Shown here piece by piece: positions 1 to 13,414 of a stretch of DNA of 64,000 nt. The notes beneath the pieces were generated by a model. That model searched no databases. It was not told the origin of the DNA and saw nothing but the letters and a program-made list of their open reading frames with translations. The DNA is from Isoetes taiwanensis (Eukaryota; Streptophyta; Lycopodiopsida; Isoetales; Isoetaceae), in contig JAJEKV010000014.1 of assembly GCA_021234155.1 (NCBI GenBank), positions 11,119,563 through 11,183,562 on the forward strand, read 5' to 3'. The position numbers and the translations under genes are program-made. Position 1 is the stretch's first letter; the number at the start of each line of letters is the position of its first letter.

Positions 1-600
1 ATACTCTTGCTGCAAAGATAGAGCTTGCATTTGAAAGTTATGTTAAAATTTCCCAGAAGCAACAAGCTTCAGAACGGTGAAAGGTAAATTCAATTGTCTA
101 TTTGGCCTGGAAGAGCTTATTTTGGTTTTGGACCTTGCTCCTTTCACTGTTGTAGTGGAGCTGCTAGACGGGTGGGATGAAGACTGTAAATCCCTCTGCG
201 TACTAACAAGAAAAAGAAAGGAAGAATGTGAAATGCATGTAACTAACATGTAGTCGAATGTGAAGTGCATGTAACTAACATGTAGTCTATATCATGCTTA
301 CTGCGAATAACCTGCTACTCTGTGCAGGAAACAACTTCCTCTATTTAAAAAATGTCATATACTAGGCATGTGAATAAAAGGTTCACCATTCTTATAATAC
401 ATGAAAATTGGTTTCACATAATTGGATAAACCATGATCAACCTCAATCCTTTTTTGTACTGGGTAAGAACTTCTAGGACCCATGGTCAGTGAATTGAAAA
501 TACGATGGCAGTACTGTGATAATGTAAAAACATTGTCAGTTATAATGGACACAAACTTGGGAAAATTCATCAATGCTTGAATTTTGCTTAAATTGTCCAC

Positions 601-779
601 ATGCATGGGTGGTCCTCACATTAAATGATTCAGAGCTTACATTAACATGTTTTGAGATGCAAGGCATGCATTTTCAAGGGCTTAAGGTACATGCATGGGT
701 GGTCCTCACTTTAAATGATTTGAAGGCTTACATTAACATGCTTTGAGTTCTAAAGCATGCATTTTCAAGAGCTTAAGGT
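601..779 (+). repeat. Tandem duplication, 90-bp period
   Basis: Two direct copies, 601-688 and 691-779, both start ATGCATGGGTGGTCCTCAC and end CTTAAGGT. They differ at several positions, so the duplication is not recent. Confidence 0.85.
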
Positions 780-1255
780 TTGGTCGGGATGGCCAACTAC
801 CTTTACTCTCTATTTTTGAAACTAGAGGAAGAGTAAATTGGATTTGAAAGGAACAAAGTAGTCGAAGGGAATAAAAGTGATATTGCAAAGGGCATAGGTT
901 GTTGACGTAGGAAATTTGACAATTGGGATACAATTGCCTCGACTTCGACCCCTTGGGTATGAAGTCCATGTACATCTTCTATTAGTTCTCATCTCAATCT
1001 AGGCAGCACCACAATCGTTTTGATTGAACTGCCTGAAGTTTGACATTTGTTGACGAAATCCGTTGAATATTGAGTATCGGTGTGAAGTATCGTTCATTAT
1101 TGAGCTGCGATGTGAGGTACTCGTCTTGTGTCATGGACTCAAAACGTTTTACATGACTTTTTGAAAAGCCAATACGCATCTTCTATCCTGTTTCGATATC
1201 AGTTTAGGCAGCATGTTAAGGATTCCATTTTCGGTTATGGAACTTATGATTTGCA

Positions 1256-1353
1256 GAAAGTTTGATCACAATAACTTTAAACATTTTAGACTCACATTGT
1301 GTCCGAAAGTTTAGTCACAATAACTTTAAAAAATTTAGACTCACCTTGTGTCC
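1256..1353 (+). repeat. Tandem duplication, 49-bp period
   Basis: Two adjacent copies (1256-1304 and 1305-1353) share GAAAGTTT, CACAATAACTTTAAA and TTTAGACTCAC, and both end TTGTGTCC. Confidence 0.8.
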
Positions 1354-1724
1354 TTTTTACAGCTCGCCTTTGAACATTGAGACATATGCAAGACTTTCCA
1401 TAGGGTTCTTGCCTTTCTAACAATCAAGGAGCACATTATCAAAGAAGTTATCTCGTGCGACACTCATAGTTTAGCTTAACCAAATTTATCTTCGCTTTTC
1501 GATTTGATCATTGCCCGTTAAGTTACTCAACTTTCACATTCTTGATAAACTCTTCAGTGAGGACTCTGTAATAGTGATACTAATTTTGGTAATAGACCAC
1601 CTTCCGTTCACAAACATTCTTTGTTTAGAATTCAAGAAAGGAAGGCACAAGCAATAGACCCCTTAGTGTGATCTGCTTTAGTGTGGATTTTGATCGACAC
1701 ACACTCTATTTCCGCAATAAGTGA

Positions 1725-2660
1725 AAGCTAGGGTAAAAGTATTAGAGTTATTGCCTTTACAGAACCAAACTAGGACCATGTATCAAACATGGTCCGATTT
1801 ATCAATTCTCAAATGATGATATGGAGTCCAAGAGAATTACCAAATCCAACAATTTTGACGTTTTCTAAAAAGAGGACCATTATGGACTAGAAAACAATAG
1901 CACTTCCCACGACATTAAATCACTCTTATTTTGTGGACGAAGAAATTCTAATAAACAGTTGTGAGCCTTTGACTACTTAAAGTTCTAATAACAATGGTGA
2001 GTTTCATTGAATGGCTATCAGAGATTTTAGCTTAAAACTTCATGACTTTGAAGTAGATGCATACTGTTATTTGTGTGACTGGACAATTGAGAAGGTAAAA
2101 TCCCAATTAGGATGTGCATTAAAGACACCTTGAGCAAATAAAATTTTTGGATTCACCTCGAAGAATCTTTCTAGAATATTGGTACTCTTAATGGAATGTT
2201 AGTAAAGTTATAAATCTTATAGAAACTTGGGAAATCTATACTTCCCAACATACGTACATTCGACTTCGTACACTCTCTGGCAAGATACTCACCAAGTTGT
2301 CAAATTATTCTTCACGCACTATTGTCGGGGTCCATACCTTCCAATTAAAGATATTGAACCTCCAATTGAGCCGCACTCAGTGAAAGATAGGGTAAAAATC
2401 TTAAAATTATTGCCTTATAGAACTTATGTACTGGTTCCCAAATGGGACCATGTACCAAATCGTTCAATAATTTCTCAAATGATAATGTGGAGTCCAAGAA
2501 AATTACCAATTCCAGTTCAAAAAATATGACCATTAAATCATTTCTTATTTTGTGGATAAAGAAGTTCTAATAAATTATGGTGAGCTGGCTATCAGGCAAG
2601 CGATTTAGCTTAAAGCTTCATGACTTTCACCTAGATGCATACTGCCATTTGAGGAGGTAA
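1725..2660 (+). repeat. Diverged direct repeat pair about 650 bp apart
   Basis: About 1725-2000 and 2375-2660 align with many differences: GTGAAAG(C/A)TAGGGTAAAA, TCTCAAATGATRATRTGGAG and TTATTTTGTGGA appear in the same order in both. This looks like an old duplication of an unidentified repeat. Confidence 0.6.
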
Positions 2661-2925
2661 AATCTCAAACAAGATATGCACTAAAGACATTAATAGTTCG
2701 AAATGTGGAGACAACAAATTAGTGGATTATGATACTCGAATTCGACTTGACCAAACAATATTTTAAAAGCCATCTATGACTATATGTTAGAGAAATACTA
2801 CGAAATTGTATGTAGTAAACATTGATTTTTTTTAATAAAAGCTTTGGCTTTGAGTTATTCATTTAACTTAACTCTTTTAGTTTAATTCAAATTTAGGTTT
2901 GCTTTTCGATTTAATCTCACCCATT

Positions 2926-3042
<117 letters not shown>

Positions 3043-3274
3043 TTTTTAGGTCCACAATAATTAAGGTAACTCCAACTTTCAATTTTCTTGATAAACTCTT
3101 CATCGAGAAGTTTTAATTAACGGGATTTAACTTACGACTAGATGCATACTCCCATTTTGTTATTTACCTATGATTCTTGGCACTCAACTTTAGATATCGA
3201 TGCCTTTAAGCTTGGATTTTACTCCCATATGTTCGTAAACTATAGCTGATAAACCCATTGATAGTATAAAAACT

Positions 3275-4135
<861 letters not shown>

Positions 4136-4179
4136 CAAGATACAATTGTTTGAAGCTTCATTGAAAGCTTCCTAATGAA

Positions 4180-4400
4180 TGCAATGCCAGCTCACCCCCT
4201 TCCCTATTAATTGTGATGCGATTTTCCAGTACCTTCCTTAACCTTAAAACCAATGGCCAGGATTTAACCTTCTACATCCAACGGTCTAGAGATATGGTGC
4301 ATGCACATGAATGCCACACTCCTTATGAGGTGGCGAGATCGTAGCCTTCCATTTCATGATTGGAAGGTGTCCAGTTCGAGGCTTTAATTTGAGAGATTTA
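4180..4400 (+). repeat. Family A repeat, copy 1 (partial)
   Basis: Shares with the copies at 7520, 12965 and (inverted) 33918 the words CCACGGTT/CAACGGTC, GTGGTGCATGC, CATGAATGCC and ATGAGGTGGC, and the 'GGCCATCCATTT' type ending. There are no coding features. It follows the AGATTCC module in the same orientation as in the inverted 34-36 kb unit. Confidence 0.75.
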
Positions 4401-6281
4401 AAAATTGTATGAAAATTTCCCGTAATTTTTGCTAGAGCAAAACAAAATAAAGTTACATATAGCTCAAAATTAGCTACAGAAAACTGCACAATAACCGGAA
4501 TTATTCAATCTATTATTTCATATAAGTGAACGCGACTTTCATAAAGTTTCTGCACAACGTATCAAAAAAATGAGCATGAATTTGATATAGTTTCTATAAT
4601 AGGATTATTATAGAACCATCAAGAAATCACAGTGCAATACATATCAAACCTTAGTGTGACTCATCTCCTTCAAGGCAATGAGTTATTAGGGTAGTTTTCC
4701 ATTGAGTAGCCTGAAGCCTCACCTGTCGTGTGGTAAGTAAGATCTTAGATCTTAGACGTTGAAACATGGTCCATTTTTAAAAATCTTCCCACAGGCAATC
4801 AATAAGGTAATATTTTGCCCTTCTAAAAATAGGTTTCCCAAGCTTTTAGCCTGCTATGGTTTTGGTATTTGGGATATCCTCGGATGTAGACTAGCCGTAA
4901 AGCAGAGATGGATGTAGCCATAAAGGAGAGATGTATTCATAAAGCACATGTAGCCGTAAAAATTGGTTGAAGGTTAAGGTTAGTAGACAGTTAGAATCCA
5001 AATAACTAATGTTAGCGCAATTTTGCATCTCAACAACATCTTTTCAAAACAAAATGCTCTTTTTCTTGACATTATAGTCTAGATTTAGTTGCCTGCACAA
5101 TGTATCTTGACATTATAGTCCAAATTTAGTCACCTGCTGACAATGTATCTATGCATGCTCCTTTCGGACCCTTGCAAAGAAAGTGTCCTCGAATTTTAAA
5201 TTTTATCCGCCATAACGCTTCATCCTTGCTTTTGCGTAATATTTAAGAAAGGGACTTTGCCAAAATCTGCATGAATGATCGCTTCCTCACGCTTTTGCAC
5301 CCAAGGAGAGGCCGCGGCATTCCTATTGAAGACGAGCATGAATTTTAGAACGGCACACATATTTCAAATGAGAGCACAAAGATGGATAGGCCAAAACTCA
5401 ACAAAATGTAAGTGAACTTCACCTTCTATGTTGTTAAGTACTGATTCTTACAAATAGAAATGAAGCAGAATCAAAGCAAAGAACTCTGCAAAGAAAAATA
5501 CATCTAACAACAATATATCCTTCAAATATCTACAACTAAATAATACATGCAAACAAAAAAATATCTTATGCAAATCAAGATCCAATTGCCATAATCAATG
5601 CATTCATCACCTTGTTGGCAAGAAAAACATTTAATATTACAACTTTAGAAACTCAAGCAAAAGATATTTTCCTTAGTGGGCAAACTTCTCAAGACAACTT
5701 TCATGAATTGATGGATGGTTAGTAAGAAGCTTCCATCCATGACATTGTCAATCGAGATATAGTATAGAAGAGATGTCTATTCATTGCCAATGGTCGAATA
5801 TGAGAGTTTGCTTGACATATATGCGCTTGCGCACTTCTCGCAAAAACTCAATCAAGCAGTGCCTTAGGTTGCTGCATATGCAAATTAAAAGAGTAGTTCA
5901 TCGTCAAACTTCCACATTGACCATAGAAAGCTTACAATGCATGCAGCAAAGAATTGAACCAAGACGGAATGACAAGAGCTTCCAAAGGGTTGTGGAAACA
6001 TCCTTATTATCTCTCAAGCCCAAAAGTAGCAAAGATCGCACAAATTTTAATGTTAGATATAGTACAAAGCCTGCAATCTAATTGGTGGCCTTCAATTGCA
6101 TTATCTCTGTGCTAGCTAGATATGTCCCCATCTCGCATTACCGGACTTACATGCATGCAAGAATGTACAATGAGAAGTATTTAACCGGTACATACCAGTT
6201 CATAAATTGTTCTTATGGATTGCCGAATCTTGCAATACTTCAATCAACATATAGAACTTAAATCATCCCGCTAAGACTTAC
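4401..6281. other. No gene recognised
   Basis: AT-rich sequence. One open frame of 102 codons (5773-6081, plus strand) has no recognisable motif or conserved context, so I do not call it. Repeated phrases such as CATTATAGTC.ATTTAG at 5070 and 5115 indicate small local duplications. Confidence 0.5.
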
Positions 6282-7011
6282 CACAGATTTTTGGCTGAAT
6301 TTGGAGCATACAAAAGTGTTTCTTGGCCACAAAGACTGACTGCGTGGGCCAGTATAGTAGATGCACCTGTAAGAATAAAGAACGAAGCAAAATAAGTCTA
6401 AGATCAAAAGAAAGCTATAAATGTAAAAGTGGCACTTAAAAAGAAAAGAAAATAAAAAACAACGGTGGTGCTGCTGGCGATAATCTGTATCCAAGCACCA
6501 AGTAAAAGCTATAGAATAAAATCCGACCTAATTTGGTGCACTGTTCTATGAAACAGACTGAAAATACTGAAAATGGGCAGTGCTAGAAATGGAGGAACAG
6601 AAAGAGTCGTCTCTTTAATATATGGGAATCTGAGCAATCATCAAAATCATGCAGTTCTTACCACTTCCAAGTGTTCTGCCGGAGAGCTCTTTTGCCGTCA
6701 AGACTCAGGAGTGGTTCTGGTTGCAATCTTTGATGTTGCCTCATCCCTGTTTTGGGTACGATTGATGGAAAATAGTTGAAGTCAAACTCTCAGTATTTTC
6801 TTCAAGGGCGGGCTGCAAGGAGAATATCGTTCTAAGAATAAAAACATTAAAGTAAATCAAAGGAGATACGAACCGTAAAGTGGTCTAGGATCCTGCTTAC
6901 AGCTTCAAAATCAGCCTGCAAATCGTTAATCTTCAGATTTCTGAAGCAATACAAAGGATATGCCATTTGAGACTGCATTGATGGATAAACAATCCGGTTA
7001 GATTCGTAGGC
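6282..7011 (-). other. Two exon-like minus-strand pieces
   Basis: On the minus strand, 7011-6874 is open for 46 codons after an acceptor (TATGTCAG). It reads like protein (contains RIVYPSMQSQMAYP and LQADFEAVSRILDHF) and ends before GTTCGT. A second piece, 6366-6282, is preceded by TTCTTACAG and followed by GTAAGTC; one frame contains HAVSLCGQETLLYA. The splice context is good but I do not recognise either peptide. They may be the 3' exons of the PDCD2-like gene upstream on the same strand, or fragments of another gene. Confidence 0.35.
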
Positions 7012-7519
7012 CTGACATAGTCTTGTTCAACAACCGCTCAAGGAGAATCGCATCCAAGCCCTTGCAACAAAAAAAGAATGAATAAGAACAACAGCTGCGA
7101 ATTATACACAAAGCCTAGCTATTTTAACAATATTAAGAAACCTAACTGCGCCATTCCATCACACATCTGAATAATTTCCAAGCTTATACGTCGCAATGGC
7201 AAAGCAAAATGAAGAAAGCAACCAGAAGAAGTTAAACCTGCATCAAATCGTTGTCCTGGGCTGTTGAATACAAAATGCAAGCTTCGCTATGGCGCCTTAG
7301 TAGAAATCGTTCTAATAAGCAGGGAGCCCTATGCCGCAATCTCAGATTTGAGCGCATGTGAAAAAAAAAATAATACCCTTAAACAGCCCAGACCTTCCGC
7401 CTTGAGCGCATCCGGACTGAGAGTCGGCTGAAAAAATGCTCTAAAGAAATGCCGACGAAAAGATGCTCCCAAAAAAATTCGGATTTCTCTACCCTTCTGC
7501 CACGTCACAGTGATCACAG

Positions 7520-7795
7520 GTCTTCCGGAAAGTTCGATTCTGCAATTTTATCTTTTCATTTAATATCATGCCACCTCACCATTTGTTGAATTTCTTGGCA
7601 CCTTCTTGACCCTAAACTCGATGGCCACGATTTTACCTCCCCCTATCCGACGGTTCCGAGATGTGGTGCATGCTCATGCATGCCCCCACACACTCCCATG
7701 AGGTGGCAAGATCATGGCCTTCTATTTCTAGAGTGGATGGCTTAGATGAATCTCTATATATATGACCCCCCATGTTACATACATGCCCCCCATAG
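7520..7795 (+). repeat. Family A repeat, copy 2
   Basis: Contains ATGCCACCTCACC, CCGACGGTTCCGAGATGTGG, the CATGCTCATGCATGCCCCCA core, ATGAGGTGGCAAGATCATGG and the ending ATGTTACATACATGCCCCCC. It is closely matched by 12965-13275 and by the reverse complement of 33918-34440. No reading frame is conserved among copies, so this is probably a non-autonomous repeat. Confidence 0.85.
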
Positions 7796-7802
7796 AATAA
7801 GA

Positions 7803-7838
7803 ATATATATATAGTATGATATATATATATATATATAC
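7803..7838. repeat. Short (TA)n tract joining family A to the array module
   Basis: An imperfect TA tract sits at the same position relative to family A as the longer tracts at 13276 and 33857. It is followed by CACAAGTCGTTTGTTATATG, which matches the right flank of the tract at 3276. Confidence 0.9.
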
Positions 7839-8450
7839 ACAAGTCGTTTGTTATATGCGAAGTGTGTACAGTTCGTATAGTATCTAGTTCCAATTTTAAA
7901 TCTTCGAAATTTTAAAAATCTAGACATCGAGTTCTAAAACTGAGGTTTGCTGTGAAAAATAATGATTGAGACTGAATTTTGCAAGATTTCCCTAGAACTC
8001 CATAAGATTCTCTATGATTCCATATATATTCCCTTACCCTCATATGTTATGAAGATTTTCCTAACTTTCCTTAGGGTTCCTCTAGATTCTCCAAGGTTCC
8101 CAGATTATTTCCCTTTGATTGCTCCCAATTCCTCAATGTTACATGAAGATTTACATACTATTAAGATTCCCTTAGATGTTACTATTAAGATTCCCTTAGA
8201 TTCTTCAATATGCCCATGTGAGTACTGTGCACTTCGTATGGTATCTAGTTAGGCTTGCAAATTGAGATATTTAGAAATTAATACATCAAGTTCTAATGTT
8301 GAGACTCCATGAAATTAAGACAACAAGTTTTAACGTTGAGACTTCATGATTCTCACTAGATTCCCTCATGACATTTGTACATTCTCTTAAATTATTCCAA
8401 GCTTTATGAAGATTCTTCAAAGTTTCCATTTTCCTCATGGTTTCTCGAAA
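7839..8450 (+). repeat. AGATTCCC-type array module, copy 2
   Basis: The same order of words as copy 1: TTTGTTATATGCGAAG, CAGTTCGTATAGTATC, GACATCGAGTTCTAAAACTG and GAGACTGAATTTTGCAAGAT, then scattered GATTCCC/GATTCTCC units to about 8210. A second ATCTAGTT/AAGTTCTAA block follows near 8245-8300. Confidence 0.75.
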
Positions 8451-9880
8451 TTTTCCTAGAGACATAAATCTTATTTAACATATTAAATCTTGGAACTTTA
8501 GGTGTAATATGTATTGACATAATTGTTATCATATGTATTTTCAGAATTGAATTAAATTGAATGGGAGAGAACGAACTAATTAAGTAAAAATGCAAGGAAG
8601 GAAGTACTTCACATTACATAATCTCGCAATTTATGAAATTCAAAGACATTTGCAAATGCTCAAATTTACATTCCACCTGGTCGTACATATGTTAACCTTA
8701 TCAGTAAGTTGTGGCATATCACCATCACGTGGCACTTAATTATGATAGCCATACAATATTTGCAAAGCACAACATTGGACATTTAATTACATTTTTAACG
8801 CACATCACATTTTTATTGCCAAGGCTTGACCTCAACTTCATCATTGCAAAACATTGACATTTTAATACATTTTAAAAATACATCACATTTTTAAACTCTA
8901 GGTACTTATGTTTCAAAACAGAAAAATTAAGGCAGTGACTCAAGGTAAAATGCGGACGGATAAAATAGCTATAGATGCTTCAAAACAAAAATATGAAAAG
9001 CAATTGTATTTACTTAGAGTGCATTCCCAAGTACTAAGTTTGTTTGTAACATCTATCTAGCTAGCAATATTTTATTGTCTGATCTATTCAACATCTACAA
9101 TACAATTGAATCGCCGTCAAAATTGCCACTTTTAGGGTATTAAGTTTTACATCAAGGAACTCTTTCTCTCTTTGACGTTGTATAGTCTGGATACCATAAG
9201 GAGAAACCTTGCCAATCCGAACTTCTCAAAGATCCCAAGGGCATAATGCACACAACAGAAAAATCAAACTCTTGCAAAGAAAAATCAAACTCTTGCAAAG
9301 AAAAGGGAATGTTGGGTAGACCATTGTATTTGTATTTATATAAATAAGCCACTCCAATAAGTTCGTGTACCTCTTTTTTATGTTTAATAAAATCAAAACA
9401 TCTTGCATTCAAAAAAAAAAAAGGCAATGTAAGTAATCTTACATTGTTCGCATCGCCGATGAAATAGTGGAAATGAAAGCAGAGAGAACATTTAAATTCA
9501 TAAATGACTGTCTCAATAAACTGTACAACAGGACATAATGAAATTCGATCAAAAGAGTCAGCAAACTCCACCCAAGGGCATGTTGTCTAATTCCTGCATC
9601 AAAACAAAATATATAGACTGAAAACTACAACATAGCTATTCAATGGTTACCAAGCATCAAGCACAATTGCACAAGTTGTTTTATCAGTTCCAAAATAGCA
9701 CATCATCTATTTTAAGCATTGGCACAAAAATATGTTTTCTTCCTTCTGCTATCTTCCATTCCAAGGTATGCAAGAACTTCTGCGTGGCCAGTACCAAACA
9801 CATCACATTATCGATGGGGATAACATAGAGACCTTGTAGCTGTTGCTTAACACAATAAAGGAGGGGAAACAAAAGTTCTG
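8451..9880. other. Mostly non-coding; short duplications
   Basis: AT-rich. A 20-bp tandem repeat (AAATCAAACTCTTGCAAAGA twice, about 9262-9303) and an older direct repeat around 8760-8890 (words ACATTGGACATTTAAT and ATCACATTTTTA) are visible. A 139-codon minus-strand frame (9152-9571) crosses the 20-bp repeat and several splice-like AG sites. It has no recognisable domain and may be intron. Confidence 0.45.
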
Positions 9881-9964
9881 ATACAGGTCTCCGCAAGTGA
9901 TTACACCAGTGAATAGGAGATTATCCACAATTTTGAAAGTCCATCCCGTAATTTACTCTTTAGT

Positions 9965-12600
9965 TTATATCCCAAACACATTTTGTGCAGATTCCAGATT
10001 CTGAATCTCTTCTATTAGGCCATCTTGCAAGTGTATCCTCTCCACCAGTTTTACGTATTTCCTGGCATCGTCATTTCTTAGACATAAGGGAGTCATGTCA
10101 TAAAGCAAGTGCTAATCATGCATCTGCTCTTCAAACTTTAGTTTGTTACTGCCACAACGTCCACTACAGGAACCTCATGTCCTATATTTGAGCTCTCTCC
10201 AAAAGCACACCTGCAAATCGAAATGATAAAATCAGTTTGCAACAGCTTATAAATTAGAGAACATATTTATTTATCATGCAGCCTCACTTAAAATCTCTGC
10301 AAATACCTCCGATTAAGTATTGAAGTTGGTTGTATCCATGTGCAGATCAACTAACACTATTATCGATACATCTGCAAAGCAAACACTTAGACGTGTAAAT
10401 ATTAAGATGCGATGAAGCCTCTGCAATAAAAAAGAGTGGCACCCTAGGTTAGCTTATTTTGCATGAAAGGACTAGACATTTCAAGAGACAAAGCCTCACT
10501 GCCATCAAACTATAAATAAAATAAACGCTAGACAAAATCAAGATCAGACAAAGCCTCACCGCTATCAAACTGTAAACTCCGAAAGAAACAACTTCCCAAA
10601 GGCCCCAAATGCCCTTCAAACCTGCAACATATCATTCGATCAAAACTAACCTCCTTTCTCTTGTAGCTGCGTAGCAGAGAGTATTGAGCACCAACCTAAA
10701 TTCCATGCAAATTTGCACAAGACCTGATGCCTGCGCTTGTAACAGACTTGAATGTGCAAATAAGCTGTAAAAAAAAGGGGGATAAAATTTATCAAGGTAT
10801 AGAAAATTAGGCTATAGTGTTGAAGACGTACCTAATAAGAACATCAAATCGCATCATTCGGCACTGTGGTTATTTTGGCAAACTGCAGAGCAAGAAAATA
10901 TCTTTCCAAGTTCCTCTCTGAATTTTTAGCTGTAACCATTGATACTTCGAGTAGTGCTGCTTCAAGCTCCTGTAGGCCTAAGTTGCTAACATCCTCGATT
11001 GGCTCAACCTGTGTAACAGGACCCCAAGATGCTGGTTGATGTCTCTCCTTCTATATTCTCCACTGTGCTTTCAGTTCCATCTCCAGCAGAACTGAAAGGA
11101 GTGCTGCTAGCCTCATTAGATGAGCTTTCAGCTTCTCCACCATCCTTCTGGACACGCAATGTTCTCCAACTGCAAACACACATAAGCACCAACAGTCAAA
11201 ACTTTTACTATTTATAATACGCTCCGATGTTCATGAGAAACTAGTAATACAAAGTCTATGATCCTACAACAATTTCTCCATGAGAAACAACCTGAGAGGA
11301 CTAATGCCACAGCTAGAACTTGGGCATCCAAAAATGAAAAGCGCCCATTCATCAATCTTACTTCTTGACTCACTCAAACCCAAAGGAGCATAGACCTGCA
11401 ACACATAGCGGGATAATTTTATCTTACAACTCCTTTTAGTAGCATTCCAATAAGGATGTGTGACTATGACTTCTCTGCAGTTAACTACGAAATATGAATT
11501 CCTTGTAAATCAAGCAAAGAACTGACGATCCCAAAAGCTTAACAGTGGCAATCAGGGCAAAAGCCTGCAAACAGAGAGACGTCCGTCTCATAAAATAAAA
11601 AGGGGACACGAGCAATCTTATGGGTCAGATGCTTACCTTGCAAACAGGACAGAAGTGGGACAAATCTCCAGCTTTCCGATTTGTGCAGATGTATAATCTT
11701 CAAAACAACACTCTGTTGCAATACTGGGAACAATAAAAAAAAGTCATAACTTGTTACAATGAACAACTCCACATTCTGCAATTTATTGTGAACACCTTAG
11801 CATATTATATCCACAACTCTGGGTGTACTTCTAAGATACACAAACTCAAATGACTTCAAAGCAAATGTACGTAAGGTAATATACTCGTCAAAAGTCTCCC
11901 ATCTAAGACAACATGCTGAGACAATATCACATTAATTTTCCGTATGGGGTGCAGTATCACAGGAAAGCTTGTAATGTACGTCTACAGAGCTAGTTTTAAA
12001 TTACTATGCAATTCTACAGCCATAGCCATTAGGAAGTATGAAGTACCTTTAAATTCACAATTGAGGCAGCTTGGAACTCATCAAATTAGCCGAATCATAT
12101 ACAATTGAAGAAGGCCCTATCCACTAACAACATCTAAAAGGACCAAGAAACCATCTATTTAGCAAATAAAGCAAGATCTTTCCCACCTTAAGCTTCGAAA
12201 ATCGCTGTCCAAAAACTTGGCTTCAAATGCATGCTATAAAATTTTGAAGGTATAAAAACCCAATCTGAGACCCGAGAGAAAATTGACCCATCTTGCCACA
12301 AATGGGCTACCAAATTTATCATCAGAATAGAAGTATTTGTATCAGGGGCTATGATTACCCACAAATCAGGGGTTTAATGACCTGATATACTTACAACATC
12401 TACTGCCAGATTAATTGATTAGAGCAGCAACAGATTAGCAAATCCCACACAAACACTTGCAACCCTCGCCAGAAATTGAAAGCCCAAATTTAACCCTGTC
12501 GAAATGGCCCCAAAAAATCCATTCCCAGAAAACACAATGGTCATTGGCATTTATCATACCTGCAAACAGAAAGTCTGAGATTCTTAACCTGTTCCGCCAT
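9965..12600 (-). pseudogene. PDCD2-like (TSR4/PDCD2L family) gene, multi-exon
   Basis: PDCD2/TSR4 proteins are cytosolic chaperones for ribosomal protein uS5 in yeast and animals. On the minus strand I read an exon ending 11637 with GDLSHFCPVCK before GTAAGC. A 21-nt micro-exon (11564-11544, AFALIAT) follows, then exon 11395-11292 starting VYAPLGLSES and containing FIFGCPSSSCGISPL, then exon from 11169 continuing SWRTLRVQK. The phases join exactly and this order (C-x2-C, VYAPL, FxFxCP..C, SWRxLRxQ) is typical of the family. An acidic tract follows, then a leucine-rich segment (11010-10915, ELEAALLEVSMVTAKN) in a shifted frame. Near 10170 a CGRCGSNKLKFEEQM segment resembles the C-terminal PDCD2 zinc motif. 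A final open piece ends at TAA 9965. A possible start exon is 12600-12560 (MAEQVKNLRLSVCR), though its end also looks like an acceptor. Frame shifts and stops between segments mean the gene may be broken; exact structure is uncertain. Confidence 0.65.
10556..10870 (-). other. Exon-like pieces inside the PDCD2-like locus
   Basis: After acceptor ACCACAG near 10870, the minus strand reads CRMMRFDVLI to a GTACGT donor. It then runs from TTTTTTACAG (about 10766) through an open piece containing LLQAQASGLVQICMEF and NTLCYAATRERR to a GTTAGT donor, and from TATGTTGCAG to a piece with EGHLGPLGSCFF. Junction phases agree, so real splicing is plausible, but I do not recognise the peptide. It does not match the PDCD2 family as I know it. 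Confidence 0.35.
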
Positions 12601-12964
12601 GGCTTTTCTGTACGAAGATTAAACAATGCTTACCATATTTTTACTTTCAAAGAAGATGCTTGGGCGAATCCAATCATATGGTAGCGAGGACCATTTGTGC
12701 AAAATAGAGCTACATAACGGCAATGGTCGCAGTAGTCCACTAAACCAAAACACGTTCTATACACCGCAGAAGATCGCACGAAGCATAAAATGTATAAGAA
12801 GAATGGTATCTGTTCTTAAATCATCACCGCACTGCATAATGCAAGCTGGGTTGGTGGCGCCAGCAATAAGAAAGTTCGAGACTCTCAATCTGTTCTGCCA
12901 CGCAGCTCTTCTAGACATTAAAGTACCTATTTTCGCTCGCCACGTATCTCTTCAGTCAATTTAT
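12601..12964 (-). other. Diverged second copy of the start-exon region
   Basis: The minus strand at about 12905-12860 repeats, with changes, the 12602-12560 text (GGCAGAACAG, GAGTCTCGAACTTTCT). This suggests an old local duplication of the 5' end of the PDCD2-like locus. I see no other gene here. Confidence 0.4.
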
Positions 12965-13275
12965 AGTGATATTAAATTTTATGCCACCTCACCAATTCCG
13001 AAATAGAGGAATTCAATTAAATGACACCTCACCTCTCATTAAATGATGTGAATTTCAAGCCACTTTACCCCCTTCTAGGCACCTTTCTTAATGGCTAAGA
13101 TTTAAGCTTCCCCTATCCAACGGTTCAGGCATGGGGTGCATGCCCATGCATGCCCCCACTTTCCCCCATGAGGTGGCATCATCTTGGCCATCCATTTCCT
13201 TTTTGGACGGCCCAGATCAATCTCTATATATATGACCCCCCATGTTACATACATGCCCCCCCATAGAATAAGTTT
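12965..13275 (+). repeat. Family A repeat, copy 3
   Basis: The most complete plus-strand copy: ATGCCACCTCACC, CCCCTATCCAACGGTTCAGG, GGGTGCATGCCCATGCATGC, CCATGAGGTGGCATCATC, GACGGCCCAGATCAATCTC and ATGTTACATACATGCCCCCC. It is followed by CATAGAATAAG and a TA tract, as in copy 2. No coding capacity. Confidence 0.88.
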
Positions 13276-13314
13276 ATATATATTAATAATTTTATATATA
13301 TATATATATTAATA

Positions 13315-13359
<45 letters not shown>
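13276..13359. repeat. (TA)n tract after family A copy 3
   Basis: Imperfect then perfect TA repeats. The flank GAAAGCCC on the right corresponds to the TTCTATATA edge seen beside the inverted copy at 33857. Confidence 0.95.
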
Positions 13360-13361
<2 letters not shown>

Positions 13362-13414
13362 AGCCCTAGCCCTGTACGAAGACAAGGTTCGGACATCTAG
13401 CCTAGCCAAGGATA

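Larger units (their letters stand above)
1..2925. other. Non-coding stretch with small duplications
   Basis: No reading frame here looks like a protein I recognise; open frames are short and without domain motifs. The stretch is AT-rich and contains three sets of internal duplications, listed separately. It ends at the GATA microsatellite, which has split one of the diverged repeat copies: the text around 1490-1560 reappears on both sides of the GATA tract at about 2890-2926 and 3060-3110. Confidence 0.6.
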
